Shown: one piece after another, positions 36,501 to 46,900 of the stretch
Layout of the letters: every line of letters starts with the position of its first letter
Numbering within the stretch: position 1 is the stretch's first letter
Assembly (NCBI GenBank): GCA_905147135.1
Contig: LR990053.1
Coordinates: 8,320,501 to 8,384,500 of the forward strand
Length of the DNA stretch: 64,000 nt
DNA from: Blastobasis lacticolella
Taxonomy: Eukaryota > Arthropoda > Insecta > Lepidoptera > Blastobasidae
Direction of reading: 5' to 3'
Notes under the pieces: model-generated
What the model was told of the DNA's origin: nothing
Seen by the model: the letters and a program-made list of their open reading frames with translations, nothing else
Databases searched by the model: none
Translations under genes and position numbers: made by a program

Positions 36501-37303
36501 ACAGCTGTCAACTGAAATGTAGATCTCGACGAGCACTATCATTTCTCTTCAGAAACTAGTGTTTTAGAAGCGATAGTTTAAGAGTTATTACAGTATTAAG
36601 TTTGACAGCTGTCTGCCGAAATGTAGATCTCGACGAGCACTATCATTTCTCTTCAGGAACTAGTATTCTAGCACCAATAGTTTCAGAGTTATTACAGTTT
36701 TAAGTTTGACAGGTGCCATCCAAAATGTAGGTTTCTACGAGTACCAGCATTTCTTTTTAGAAACTAGTGTTCTAGAACCATACATGCCTTATTTATAATT
36801 CTGGATGAACTGAAGAGAGAATGACGACAGGATCACGAGAGCAAAACAACATCGTTAATGTTAAAGAATCGGAAAAAGGGGAGGGGCTTACGCATCAACG
36901 GACAAACTTTCTTTGAGAGGGTCGGTTTCCTATTTCATTTACACGCGTTGTATCTGTACTAAAAAAAGCAGACAGATGTGTGTAGATGTATGTGTGTGAA
37001 GTGTGTCACATAAAGAGGAAAGATTCGAACTGTTGGTAAAAAGAAACAGTCAGATGTAACGTTTCATGTTGACATCTGTTGACATCGCGCCGCACGCTGC
37101 ACGATGGGGCTAAATTGAAAAACGTGTACAAAATTCATACAGAACTGACATTTCGGGCTTGAATTGCGGGTGTTGCCTCATCATGCAGTGCGCCGCGCGG
37201 CGCGCTGCACAGTGGTACATTTCGCCACATATCAATGTACTTGCATACAAATTGCTCGGCGTGTAAGAAGTTTTGCAACATCGTCATGAGTGTGCGTTCA
37301 AGA
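33576..37303. mobile_element. Long-TIR foldback element, unit 2 first copy
   Basis: It has the same ends as 7545-11263 and the same TAA flanks (33573-33575, 37304-37306). It is the cleanest copy, with an uninterrupted left arm and the longest remaining internal frames. Confidence 0.85.
35250..35725 (+). pseudogene. Relic Harbinger N-terminal exon and MADF-like fragment (unit 2, first copy)
   Basis: This is the best-preserved copy. A 44-codon frame from 35250 has RRPRRKYWVYPIW and ends at a TGA at 35382. A 47-codon frame at 35582-35725 has FYELVEKHPAPYDYN. It is truncated in every copy, so no function is expected. Confidence 0.5.
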
Positions 37304-37310
37304 TAATGCT

Positions 37311-38202
37311 TTTTTTTTTTATGTTATCCGGCAGACAAACAGGCATGCGGGCCACCTGATGGAAAGTGGTCACCGCCGCCTATGGACATCAGCAACACCA
37401 GGGGAGTCACCAATGCGTTGCCCGCCTCTGAAGAGATCTCTAATATACCTCTTGAACGATCCCATGTCATAGTCCAAAAGAAACACTGTGGCTGGGAGCT
37501 CATTCCACATCCGAATCGTACGAGCGAGAAACGTTCTTTCAAACCTTCGCGTGGTGACCAACAGAGGGTCTACGTAGTGGGGATGAGTACCCAGCCCACG
37601 GCGGGTGGTGCGATGGCGGAATTGTGCTGTTGGCACCAGATCGAAAAGTTCCTCGGAACACTCCCCATTGTACAGCCGGTAGAACACACACAGGGAGCCA
37701 AATTCCCTTCGGTTAGCCAGTGGTTCTAATTTGCTTGTTTGTATGGGATCGTCGACAATTCGAACGGCACGTCTCTGTATGGAGTCCAGAGGATTAAGCA
37801 GGTCGGCAGTTTCGCCGGCCCAAAGATGGGAACAATACTCCATATGAGGCCGCACCTGCGCCTTGTACAGCAGCAGGCGCTGCCCTGGGGTGAAGTATCG
37901 CTTGGACCGGTTAAGCACTCCAAGCTTTTTCGAAGCCAGTTTGGCTTTACCTTCTAGGTGACTCCGGAATCGCACGCTATCCGATATGTCGACACCAAGG
38001 ATCCCGATACTATTTGAGATGGACAGGGGTGTTCCTTGGAACTGCGGCACCATGACCAAAGTATCGTAGTATTTTTTGCAGAAAATGCGCAGACCTGTGT
38101 CTTTGAGGGGTTGAATTCCACCAGGTTCAGTCTGCCCCAGTGAGCAACTTGCTCCAAGGAGTGTTCAATCTCTGACACAAGTCTTATTCGGATTTCCGAC
38201 AC
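37311..38202 (-). mobile_element. Same LINE as 11271-12194, lacking its last 5' bases
   Basis: The frame 37370-38059 plus 37954-38214 (separated by one deleted base near 38080) matches the unit 1 LINE. The T tract begins at 37311. Homology stops at TTTCCGACACC, about 36 bases short of the 5' border seen in unit 1, where the sequence switches to the other middle copy. Confidence 0.85.
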
Positions 38203-38212
38203 CTCTCTCTTC
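38203..38212. other. Rearrangement junction with CT-rich filler
   Basis: The bases TCTCTCTTCA lie between the truncated LINE and the renewed start of unit sequence (GCTCTCT.CCTCCTTTC, equivalent to about 6065 and 32095). The filler repeats the CTCT motif of the acceptor side. Confidence 0.7.
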
Positions 38213-39333
38213 ACGCTCTCTGCCTCCTTTCTATACCCTACGTCTCTTCATTCATTTAACTTCCAACATGCGGTGTTTGAGGCCGTAGCGTTTTTTTAAT
38301 AATAAACTTGTCAGGTATTTGACCGCCATCTCACCTAATGGAGAGTGGCGATGTGTCCGAAAGTGGCACATGCCTGCCTAATCAGTCTGGCCTTGAAGTA
38401 AGGTACAGTGTACAACAATATCAAAAACTATATCTTGTTATGGACCTGGAATTCTACAATAGACTGCCATTTGATATAACTTATGCATATGTTATAACTC
38501 TATTGATTACAGAGACGTCTTACTGTTTCGCTTCGCGAAGTATACTTTCATTTGGGTCCTTCTTCTATTTAGCGTGCCAATGACAAACACAATGCCCAAA
38601 ACTTAGCCACTTTAAAAGCACTATCGGCGGTTCTCATCACCCAGATACCGCCCAGGCGGGTGGGTGGTGTTATTTAGGGCTTGCTTACCCTTGAATTAAT
38701 GATTTTATTAGGAATAGCCCATGGGCCTTCCCCCATGGGAACTTTACCGGCATTTCCCGCATGTGATTTCTACAGGGTTCTATACCCCCTTAATTCACTA
38801 TATTCTTATTCTTATATTATCACTTTAATGGAGTTACTCATGACAAACGTGTAGTAAGATTTTGTACAAGACATAGCCTTAACGATGTCCTCGTAATTGC
38901 TTCAAATTCGTGCTTCGATTATTATATATTATTATATTTACTACTGTGCATTAACTTGTTACCTATTCTTGCACAAACTTTTAATCTTATCTTATATAAC
39001 TCGTTGCTTAGATACTTCTTTATCATCTTTATACTTATGTATGTTATTTAGCGCGCGCACGGACAATAATGAAGACTTACAGGCACTGCACAGACGAGGT
39101 GCCGGCCGAAGTGGGGTTGTTCAGTATCTGTCTCTTTCCAAATAACTATGTGCGAGTGAGTGCGAACGCGTGGCGACGCTACTACATTGTAGTCTATACT
39201 AAATCTCTTCTACAAAGACGGTATTGTATCTATTTAAATACATAATTTTCATAACCAAATAAGACAAATCAGTCTGGACAGATTTTAACACCCAGACCCG
39301 TAACCGAAATTAAAATTCTTAATTTCAAATTTC

Positions 39334-39399
39334 TGCTTGGCCGGGAATCGAACCCAGGACCTCTGCGTGGCAGACGTGGCACTGAACCACTCAGATCGT
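39334..39399 (-). repeat. tRNA-Gly-like SINE head (second copy in unit 2)
   Basis: It has the same A-box and B-box sequences as the copy at 7185-7250, about 190 bases upstream of the receptor start at 39588. Confidence 0.58.
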
Positions 39400-39767
39400 C
39401 AAATATAGACATTCGTAGAAAAGCTTAATTTTCCTTAAATTTATTAGTTTACAGAATTTCACAAACTGTGTAGCATCCCTAATACAACGTTGTTATAATT
39501 TAAAGACTCAATTCAAAGTATAAACGTCGGACGCATAGAGTTTTAATCATAACGTCTTATTAAAGGTACCGCCTAAGTTGCCTCACCATGGAGCTGCCTA
39601 CATTCAACGAAATGTTCAAACAAATTATAACAAACTTTTGGGTATGTGGGATACCTTATGGCCAGTCTCTGTGTTTTCGGTACTACATCCTAATCTTGAA
39701 CGCACACTCATGCAGTGCGCCGCGCGGCACATTGCACGATGTGGAAAACTTGTTACACGCCAAGCAA

Positions 39768-39784
39768 CTCTCTCTCAAGCAAGT
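39768..39784. other. Deletion junction with templated-looking filler
   Basis: CTCTCTCTCAAGCAAGT lies between GCCAAGCAA (left) and CTCTCGTGATCC (right). It contains a copy of the flanking CAAGCAA and of CTCTC, as expected for templated end joining. The intact sequence is at 33654-34075. Confidence 0.7.
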
Positions 39785-40461
39785 CTCTCGTGATCCTGTC
39801 GTCATTCTCTCTTCAGTTCATCCCGAATTATAAATCAGGCATGTTTGGTTCTAGAACACTAGTTTCTAAAAAGAAATGCTGGTACTCGTAGAAATCTACA
39901 TTTTGAAAGGCGCCTGTCAAACTTAAAACTGTAATAACTCTGAAACTATTGGTGCTAGAATACTAGTTCCTAAGAGAAAAATGATAGTGCTCGGCGAGAT
40001 CTACATTCCGGATGAAAGCTGTCAATCTTAAAACTGTAATAACTCTGAAACTATTTGCCTTAAAACGCTTGATACAGAACAGCAAATACTTATAGATATC
40101 GACGGGCACTATCATTTCTTTTTAGGATCTAGTTTTCTAAGAGCAATAGTTTCCGAGTAATTTAAGTTATATACACTCTCTTTATACTTACTACTGATGT
40201 TTTATTTTGCAGTTATAGTTTTGAATGAGCCACCATGGTATAGGCCGGTTTTAGAGTCACGCTGATGCTCGGCGCTGACAAGCCAATATGTATAATTCTT
40301 TAGAAGCGTTTTAGAATAATGCCGAGCGCTCAGCGCTGACGGTCGTCAGCGCTGAGCCATACGCGACCGTACGCGCCACGCGTCCGCGCCGCTGAGCGCG
40401 CGGCGCCGACGCGCTACCGAGCACAGTTATCGTTACTCTGTCACGTAAAACGCACGCGCTG

Positions 40462-42441
40462 ATGAGTACAGACGATCGCAAAATGAGTCGCGATATTGAT
40501 ACCGGGCGTGTAATTGAAGAAGTTCGGCTGCGAAAATGTTTATGGGACGCCAGTGACCAATTGTATAAAAACAAAGATGCTCGGTTGAAGGCTTGGAGCG
40601 ACATTGTAGTCGCACTGTTTGAGGATGTGCAGGAAAATGAAAAAAACGATTTGGGTAAGTGCCTTTATTGTATTTTTCGTAATAAGTTGAAGTTATGAAT
40701 ATCCTTATCACTAGTTTTTTCAAAATACAGAAGAATCTTTCAAAATAAAAAAAAGTGAGGTTATGTTAAAATACACATCTATCTTGCCAGGGAACTCTCC
40801 CGAAGGGTGTCAAAAAATATTCAGCAAGCAGTTCTCGTAATATATTTCCCGACCTACTTATGGGCTGATTATACTGACGTATATCAATCATGCCCTCTAT
40901 TGTCAAAGTGTCTTCCACCCTATAGCCATCTCGAACTCGTATAAAGTTATGCAATATGCAGCATGCCTTTACAATATTTGTGGCAACTTTAACACTAACA
41001 GCCATAGGAGTATGAAACACTCTGAATTTGTTAGACATTATGCCGAACGTAGATTCAATGTATCTCCTGGCGCGACTTAATCGATAGTTGAATATTTTCT
41101 TTTTATGCGTCATGTTGCTTCGTACATATGGTTTCATTACGTGCTTCGATATACCAAACGCGCCATCGCCAATAATGAAATGGCGTACTGGATCATTTGT
41201 TCCGGGTAAAGGCTTGGGACCAGGCAAATTCAAAGTGTTAGTCTCTAGGTTAAGGAATAAAGCGCTGTTTTTAAATATAGATGAGTCCGAGTTTTTTCCA
41301 TGTGCACCAATGTTAACATATGTAAAGCAATAATCTGAATCACACATTGCCAGGAGAACTATGGAAAAAAAATTCTTATAGTTGTAGTACATGGATCCAC
41401 CTCCCTGAGGATTGATAATTCTTATATGCTTTCCGTCAACTGCCCCGACACAATTAGGAAAGTTGGCATTTCGAAGAAATCTATCGGCTACTTCTTGCCA
41501 CATATCTGAGTTCCTGGTTGGTAGACATTCATCATGAAGTTTATCCCAGATTAGTGAACATACTTCATTTACAATATAACTGATAGTAGTTATTCCAAGC
41601 CTGAATGAATATTGTAGATCTGTATACGTATTCCCCGTAGCCAAAAATCTGAAAAAATATTTTATAGTTAACTATTTACATTGTTACAGAAAAACAGATC
41701 CAGCAAAGGTGGAAGACTGCTAGGGATGCTTTCTTTAGATGCAAAGCTTCTATAAAAAAAACTCCTTCAGGGAGTGCTGCAAAGAAGAATAAAAAATATG
41801 TTTTTTATGACGAATTAACCTTCTTGAATCCTACCGATGTTAATATAGTTACTGAGTCATTGCAAGTAATTAACTCTAACAATTCGTCTATCGTTAATAA
41901 CACGGAAGACACCTCCAACACGTCTACCGTGGAGTATTCTCAAAGCACGCAATCGGAACAGGAGCAAGAGGAACAGAGTTCGACGCAAATGCCAAGGATG
42001 AAAAAAAGAAACAAGCGCCAATCCCTCCAAGAAAATAACAATTTTGAAAAAGAACTGTTAACTTTGCTGAGTAATCAAACGCCCGATATTAACAGTGATG
42101 ACCTGGCCTTTTTTTCATCTTTGGGCCCAGTGTTGAGAAGCTTTGATGTTGTACAAAAGTTGCAGTTTCGTTCCAGAGTGTTAGCAGTGGCCATGGATGT
42201 TCAAAATATGTACCACAGACCAAACAGCTCATCAACAAACGACACAATGGATAATGAGACGCAGGGTGGCTATCGCACTCAGCCAGCACATGAAGAATAT
42301 GCGCCACGGATGTACCACAGACCAAATAATTCATCGGCAAATGAAACAATGGATAATGAGGCTCACAGTGGCTATCGCACTCAGATAACATATGAAGAAT
42401 ATGTGCCATCAGAATTGAAACTACAAAATTTTAATGCTTAA
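40462..42441 (+). CDS. Harbinger MADF-BESS DNA-binding protein
   Basis: Exon 1 is 40462-40654 and exon 2 is 41690-42441. The intron starts GTAAGT and ends TTACAG, and the split codon is G|AA. The product is about 314 residues. The MADF (Myb/SANT-like) domain spans both exons: RVIEEVRLRKCLWDASDQLY and WSDIVVALFEDV in exon 1, then QIQQRWKTARDAFFRCK in exon 2. A Ser/Asn/Gln-rich linker follows. A BESS-like motif (FFSSLGPVLRSF, KLQFRSRVLAVAMDVQNMY) lies at about 215-245. A 36-39-residue tandem repeat (MYHRPN.SS.N.TMDNE) ends the protein. In Harbinger systems this partner binds DNA and carries the nuclease into the nucleus. Its intron contains the nuclease exon 2 on the other strand. Confidence 0.88.
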
Positions 42442-43167
42442 TATTTTTCTAAATTAATTAACATTGGTTAGTTATAAGTGTCAATTTAATTGTCGCTCGG
42501 AATACCATAAGCGCTCCTGCACACGACGCCGCCGCCGCGCCGTCGCCGCGCCGCCGCCGCGCCGTTACGCTGTGCATACGGGTCGCGCGAGGCCCGCCGC
42601 CGCGCCGCCGCCGCGCGCTTTCCCCTCCCGCGCCCGGCCGCCACCGCCCCCCGCATGTTAATGGAATGAATCAAACAGACAGGGAAAGGAAAGCGCGCGG
42701 CGGCGGCGCGGCGGCGGGCCTCGCGCGACCCGTATGCACAGCGTAACGGCGCGGCGGCGGCGCGGCGACGGCGTCGTGTGCAGGAGCGCTAAGACTTTAT
42801 ATGTTCATTTCTAGTTGTATGTGTTCATTAAATTTAAAACGCATTTAACTTGATTTTTTCCTTACCTTAAAGTTACCATCAAACGTTCAGCTGGTGATAT
42901 TGGTAAACGCCTGAAACTGCAACGTAGTAACTTATCCTGTAACTTTGCCAGTAACTCGTCAAAACTTCTTGATGACATGCGAAAGTAGTTAAAGAACTTG
43001 GTTTCGTCATCCCGTAACTGGTTGAATAATGTCACAAATGCACCCACTAGTAATCTTTGAGCAATAAGTGGATGAACTTGAAGTCTTTTTCTTCGTTGCT
43101 GTTGAAGACTTCGTTTCTTTTTCCATAAATAATACACGCTAGCAATTCGAACACTCAGATTGACCAT
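40766..43167 (-). CDS. Harbinger DDE nuclease (HARBI1-like transposase)
   Basis: Exon 1 is 43167-42866 and exon 2 is 41648-40766. The minus-strand intron starts GTAAGG and ends TTTCAG, joining LMVTLR to FLATGNTY. The product is about 394 residues. FFNYFRMSSRSFDELL and ISPAERLMVTLRFLATG are the usual N-terminal blocks. The catalytic acidic residues are visible as CVGAVDGKHIRI (Asp), FIIGDGAFGISKHVMKP (Asp) and SRARRYIESTFGIMSNKF (Glu), all in the DDE_Tnp_4 context. Length and residues suggest an active enzyme. I chose the ATG at 43167, since upstream in-frame codons lack ATG. The intron contains exon 2 of the MADF gene and a MITE. A minus-strand AATAAA lies at about 40664-40669. Confidence 0.9.
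42511..42789. mobile_element. GC-rich palindromic MITE nested in the Harbinger
   Basis: The ends GCGCTCCTGCACACGACGCC are inverted on the right, with arms of about 110 bases made mostly of CCGCCGCGCCG units and a loop of about 55 bases. TAA flanks lie at 42508-42510 and 42790-42792, the Harbinger-type duplication. It has no coding potential. It lies 70 bases after the MADF stop and inside the nuclease intron. In this AT-rich region it stands out as roughly 80 percent G+C. Confidence 0.78.
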
Positions 43168-43639
43168 GTCTGTACTACGCAACGGTCAGAATAACACTAA
43201 AACGAGTTGCCACTGACAGCTACGCGCTGATAGCTACGCGCTAACCTGTCGGCGCTGATGGTCAGCGTGACTCTAAAATCAGCCATACACTCAGTTTAAG
43301 TAAACATTCGTAAAGGACAGAAATAACTACGTTTTAAAAATTTTTTCGTAATATTGTCCCAAAATCATGTCTTCAACCAGTTGAGGACAAATTTAAGCAG
43401 TGCGGTTTATCCTACAACGGAATCAATCAATGTGAATAAAAATTCCTAACATGACCGAATCAATCATCTGAATTTAAAAATTTTGAAGTTTTTATGTTCT
43501 TATATCCTCAAGATAATTTAATTGAATGTATTATCATAAAGCCTGTAACCATCGGACAATCAATACGCTTTTAACGAAAATCGGCCAAGTACTTTTTGAG
43601 CTAGAATAAACATCCATACAAACATTCATATCAACATAC

Positions 43640-43937
43640 TGTTAAGGATTAACTACCCTGCTTTGGGCTGTGGTGGGGCTAGTCTATAAAAGCTCACGGA
43701 AGGAAAGAGTCGGGGACATTCCTTTAGCGGGAGTCGCGCTGTGCGGACCTCAAGTTATCGGCGTACGGTGTGATCTGGACTTTGGTATCGTTGCTTTTGA
43801 TCTTGATTGTCATTTATTTTGTGTGTTTGTGGTGATTTCCTTATTTGGCTTAATTCGTAAAGATTCTAAATTGTAATAAACTTTAGGTTAGTGAGTAATT
43901 TGTTTTTTTTATTTAAAATTCCACTACTGATCCAATA
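43640..43937 (+). mobile_element. Solo-LTR-like insertion, 298 bp
   Basis: It starts TGTTAAGGATTAACTACC and is absent from the equivalent sites at about 8850 and 34890. ATAC flanks both sides (43636-43639 and 43938-43941). Inside are a TATA box (CTATAAAAG, about 43684) and a poly(A) signal (AATAAA, about 43876) in the order expected for U3-R-U5. No primer-binding site or coding part follows. The 3' end reads CCAATA rather than the usual CA, so the last bases are uncertain. The 68-codon frame inside is probably meaningless. Confidence 0.6.
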
Positions 43938-46900
43938 ATACATACACACAAACCCCTTTCTCCCGCAAGAGTACGACATTGACGACATACGACAGAGACG
44001 ACATTGTTCCACTTGCTATGGTCCTGACAAATCTCTGTCGATTCTTTCAGGTTTATCAACTTTACATAGATAGATTGTTAACTTTATTACCCTCCCTTAG
44101 CTCCATCGTAGTCGGGTAAAAAGTATCAGTTATAGTATAGTATTCGCGGAAGTTGCATGGTTCAATTTCTTGAGATATTACTGATGTTATACTTTTTAGT
44201 TAAAATATGGAAAGACTTACCACGGTCTACAGATGGTGACACCTGTCAGAAGTAAACATCCAAAGAAAAAATCCGTTTTCAAAGATTTTAAAGTAAAATT
44301 ATGTCTTTTTTCCGAGAATGAAGACATGTTGGCCGTACTGCAGATGGTTAATATGCAAAAATGTAGACGACCCCGACGTAAATATTAGGTGCACCCTATA
44401 TGGAATACTGGTGAAAAAGATAGACTTACCAGTTGATGGTAAACCTGGAAATGTATCCGGACCGTTTTCAGCAGGTTTTCAGGATGTCACCATTATGTTA
44501 TAATCAAATATTAACCCGAACCAGATCAAGGTTACAAAAACGGCACACAAATTGTAATGTCAATGTAGCATTAACAATAATATAAATTTAATAATCATCG
44601 TGGCGTCATTATGATGATGTTGACTTCAATATAATGTTTTATGAGCTTGTTGATAAACATCCTGCACCATACGATTATAATCGATCAGATTACTCTAAAC
44701 GGAACGTGAGAGACAAGATGCGGATAATGATAGTAAGGAAATTAAACGGCAAATTACGTGGGGACAAAAATGTTTGACCATGCCAGCCCGCTAGGCACGG
44801 GAAGGAGAGTTCAACCCACGAAGCGATGGCTAGACGTCGATAAGAACGACATGCGTGCCAACAAACTCACCACGAAGGATACCGAAGCCCGAGCGAAGTG
44901 GACCAAGAGGATTAGGAAGGCGGACTCCTGGCAACCGAAATATAACACCAAGACGATGATAATGATGATTTTCGTTAAAAGCGTATTGATTGTTCGATGG
45001 TTACAGGCTCTATAAAAATACATTCAATATATTATCTTGAGGATATAAGAACATAAAAACTTCAAAATTTTTCAATTCAGAAGATTGATTCGGTCATGTT
45101 GGGAATTTGATATTCACATTGATTGATTCTGTTGTGGGATATACCGCACTGCTTAAATTTGTCCTCAGCTGGTTGAAGACATGATTTTGGGACAATATTA
45201 CGACAAAATGTTTTTAAACGTAGTTTTTTCTGTCCTTTACGAATGTTTTAAGTATACCACGGTGGCTCATTCAAAATTATAACTACAAAGTATAACATCA
45301 GTAGTAAGTATAAAGAGAGTGTATACAACTTAAATAACTCGGAAACCATTACTCTTAGAAAACTAGATCCTAAAAAGAAATGATAGTGCCCGTCGATATC
45401 TATAAGTATTTGCTGTTCTGGAACAAGCGTTTTAAGGCCAATAGTTTCAGAGTTATTACAGGTTTAAGATTGACAGCTGTCAACTATAATTTCTCTTCAG
45501 GAACTAGTGTTCAAGGAGCGATAGTTTCAGAGTTATTACAGTATTAAGTTAAACAGCTCTCAATTGAAATGTAGATCTCGACGAGCACTATCATTTCTCT
45601 TCAGAAACTAGTGTTTTAGAAGCGATAGTTTAAGAGTTATTACAGTATTAAGTTTGACAGCTGTCTACCGAAATGTAGATCTCGACGAGCACTATCATTT
45701 CTCTTCAGGAACTAGTATTCTAGCACCAATAGTTTCAGAGTTATTACAGTTTTAAGTTTGACAGGTGCCATCCAAAATGTAGATTTCTACGAGTACCAGC
45801 ATTTCTTTTTAGAAACTAATGTTCTAGAACCAAACATGCCTTATTTATAATTCGGGATGAACTGAGAAGAAAATGACGACAGGATCACGAAAGCGACACA
45901 ACTTCGATAGTGTTAAAGAATCAGAAAAAGGGGACGGGCTTACGCATCAGCGGTCAAACTTTCTTTGACAAGGTCGGTTTTCTATTTCATTCACACGCGT
46001 GGTATCTGTACTAAAATAAGTAGACAGATATATGTGTGTGAAGTGTGTCACATAAAGAGGAAAGATTCGAACTGTTGGTAAAAAGAAACAGTCAGATGTG
46101 ACGTTTCATGTTGACATCTGCTGACATCGCACCGCACGCTGCACGATGGGGCTAAATTGAAAAACGTGTACAAAATTCATACAGAACTTACATTTCGGGC
46201 TTGAATTGCGGGTGTTGCCCCATCATGCAGTGCGCCGCGCGGCGCGCTGCACAGTGGTACATTTCGCCACATATCAATGTACTTGCATACAAATTGCTCG
46301 GCGTGTAAGAATTTTTGCAACATCGTCATGAGTGTGCGTTCAAGATAATGCTACTTCTAGCGTTACAGGTCCTTGAAGAGATTTTATTTTTTATTTCGAG
46401 GATTTCGCCTGAGAACTTTCTGGAATTGACAGCGTTGGCGCCTTGTATTGGTATCGGCATACTTTCTATGCTCAAAATACACGACGTTGCTGGAAAAATC
46501 TGTCAAATCTTCTCATTGACCGAGCGGCTTCAGGAATTGTACATAACAATCATGACTGATCCAAGGAAGAAGGCAATCGTCGCAGATAATATAAGTTGGG
46601 TTCAAACATTGACAAAGTACTTTTTCTTGCTAAAATTGGTGTTGAGGTCTGTTTTTTGTTTTTCTATTATTTACATTATTATGCTTTACGTTTACGTCGC
46701 GGCGGGTGAAGTAAAGTTAATTTTGGCTTTTGACATTCTTGTACCGTTTCGAACCGACGTTTGGCCTACATGGCTCTTGGTGTATACCCACTCAGTCGCG
46801 TGCGGTAAGTACATTTTTTTATGTTATACAGTAGACAACAAGGCAAAGCGGCTACCTGATAGAAAATGGTCACCATCGCCTATCGACATCAGCAACACCA

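Larger units (their letters stand above)
40243..43284. mobile_element. Apparently complete PIF/Harbinger transposon, 3042 bp
   Basis: The ends GGCCGGTTTTAGAGTCACGC (left) and GGCTGATTTTAGAGTCACGC (inverted right) pair over about 23 bases. They are flanked by ATA at 40240-40242 and 43285-43287. The empty site GGTATACACTC is visible at about 8492 and 34523, so the borders are certain. Subterminal CAGCGCTGA-like motifs are repeated at both ends, plausible transposase binding sites. It carries two open genes on opposite strands and no disabling mutation that I can see. It occurs once in the window. Confidence 0.92.
39694..46345. mobile_element. Long-TIR foldback element, unit 2 second copy, interrupted
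   Basis: It has the same TAA flanks (39691-39693 and 46346-46348). About 420 bases of the left arm are deleted and replaced by filler at 39768-39784. A Harbinger element lies inside the left arm and a solo LTR lies further in. The right side is followed directly by the receptor exon without a LINE. Confidence 0.83.

Noticed and set aside
42464..42661. Arg/Pro/Ala-rich open frames across the GC-rich palindrome
   Set aside because: Long frames on both strands arise from the CCG/CGG composition; the DNA is a palindromic MITE.
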